The notes under the pieces: model-generated
Told to the model about the DNA's origin: nothing
The model's database searches: none
The model's input: only the letters and a program-made list of their open reading frames with translations
Translations under genes and position numbers: made by a program
Shown here: positions 15,026 through 15,169 of the stretch, in pieces
How the letters are laid out: each line of letters opens with the position of its first letter
How positions within the stretch are numbered: the first letter of the stretch is position 1
Assembly: GCA_029934165.1 (NCBI GenBank)
Contig: JAOZMU010000025.1
Location: forward strand, 1-15,169
Direction of reading: 5' to 3'
DNA from: Bacteroidales bacterium
GTDB lineage: Bacteria > Bacteroidota > Bacteroidia > Bacteroidales > JAOZMU01
DNA length: 15,169 nucleotides

Positions 15026-15126
15026 TAAGCACTCATACAAAAGTTTTTACATATTTACTTGTTCATATTGCGCTGATTAAGAGAACTTTGCAGAAATGCG
15101 TAAACAACATTAAATAGGTCTTAGAC
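15026..15126 (+). repeat. R1 repeat copy E (101 bp)
   Basis: This closely matches copies A and B from TAAGCACTCATAC to GTCTTAGAC with a few substitutions. It probably leads into a gene beyond the right edge of the window. Confidence 0.9.
15059..15090 (+). promoter_or_regulatory. Putative promoter in R1 copy E
   Basis: TTG at 15059-15061 and GAACTTTG at 15083-15090 keep the 21-nt spacing seen in copies A and B, although nearby bases have changed. It would drive a gene to the right of the window. Confidence 0.45.
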
Positions 15127-15169
15127 TGGGGTGTTAATAATTAGCTATTTTTAGCTCTGTTAAATCATG

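Noticed and set aside
1..15169. R1-R3 as insertion sequences
   Set aside because: No transposase gene or long terminal inverted repeats are present; the copies are only about 100 bp. A non-autonomous element remains possible.

Overview
The window looks like part of a chromosome of an anaerobic or gut-type member of the Bacteroidota. The evidence is AT-rich DNA, a signal peptide ending in LLA|Q, weak or absent Shine-Dalgarno sequences, promoter-like sites of the TTG-N21-nnnnTTTG form, a SiaB-type kinase-like protein and Bacteroidota-style glycosyltransferases. No rRNA, tRNA, CRISPR array, transposase or phage gene was recognised. Placement below phylum is not supported.

Left arm, + strand (1-3950). 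A secreted protein with helical repeats and a probable seven-bladed propeller is followed by a PduO-type cob(I)alamin adenosyltransferase and a small thioredoxin-fold protein with an atypical CX6C active site. The genes are separated by intergenic DNA built largely from three repeat families of about 100 bp (called R1, R2 and R3 here), and strong hairpins close the first and third genes.

Centre, - strand (4126-12719). Six tightly spaced codirectional genes read ispF, a large RecQ-like helicase, a coiled-coil protein with a C-terminal membrane anchor, a GT-C-like multipass membrane protein, a family 2 polyprenyl-phosphate-type glycosyltransferase, and a small SAM-dependent methyltransferase. 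The helicase and coiled-coil genes overlap by 8 nt (ATGAATGA), so they are probably translationally coupled. The helicase keeps the RecQ aromatic-rich loop and most motif positions, but the glycines of its Walker A motif are gone. This pair is the best candidate in the window for an undescribed system. The last three genes look like a lipid-linked glycan branch.

Right arm (12720-15169). A lone SiaB-family gene (-) and a lone HupE/UreJ-type membrane protein (+) sit in long intergenic stretches. These carry more R1 and R2 copies, a terminator and several long hairpins, including a nested 73-nt one.

R1 copies lie upstream of several genes in the same orientation as those genes, and the well-conserved copies contain a Bacteroidota-like promoter. 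R1 may therefore be a dispersed promoter-bearing repeat. R2 ends in a small perfect hairpin, and R3 begins within about 20 nt of two stop codons. Function assignments come from reading motifs in the sequence; no database search was run.
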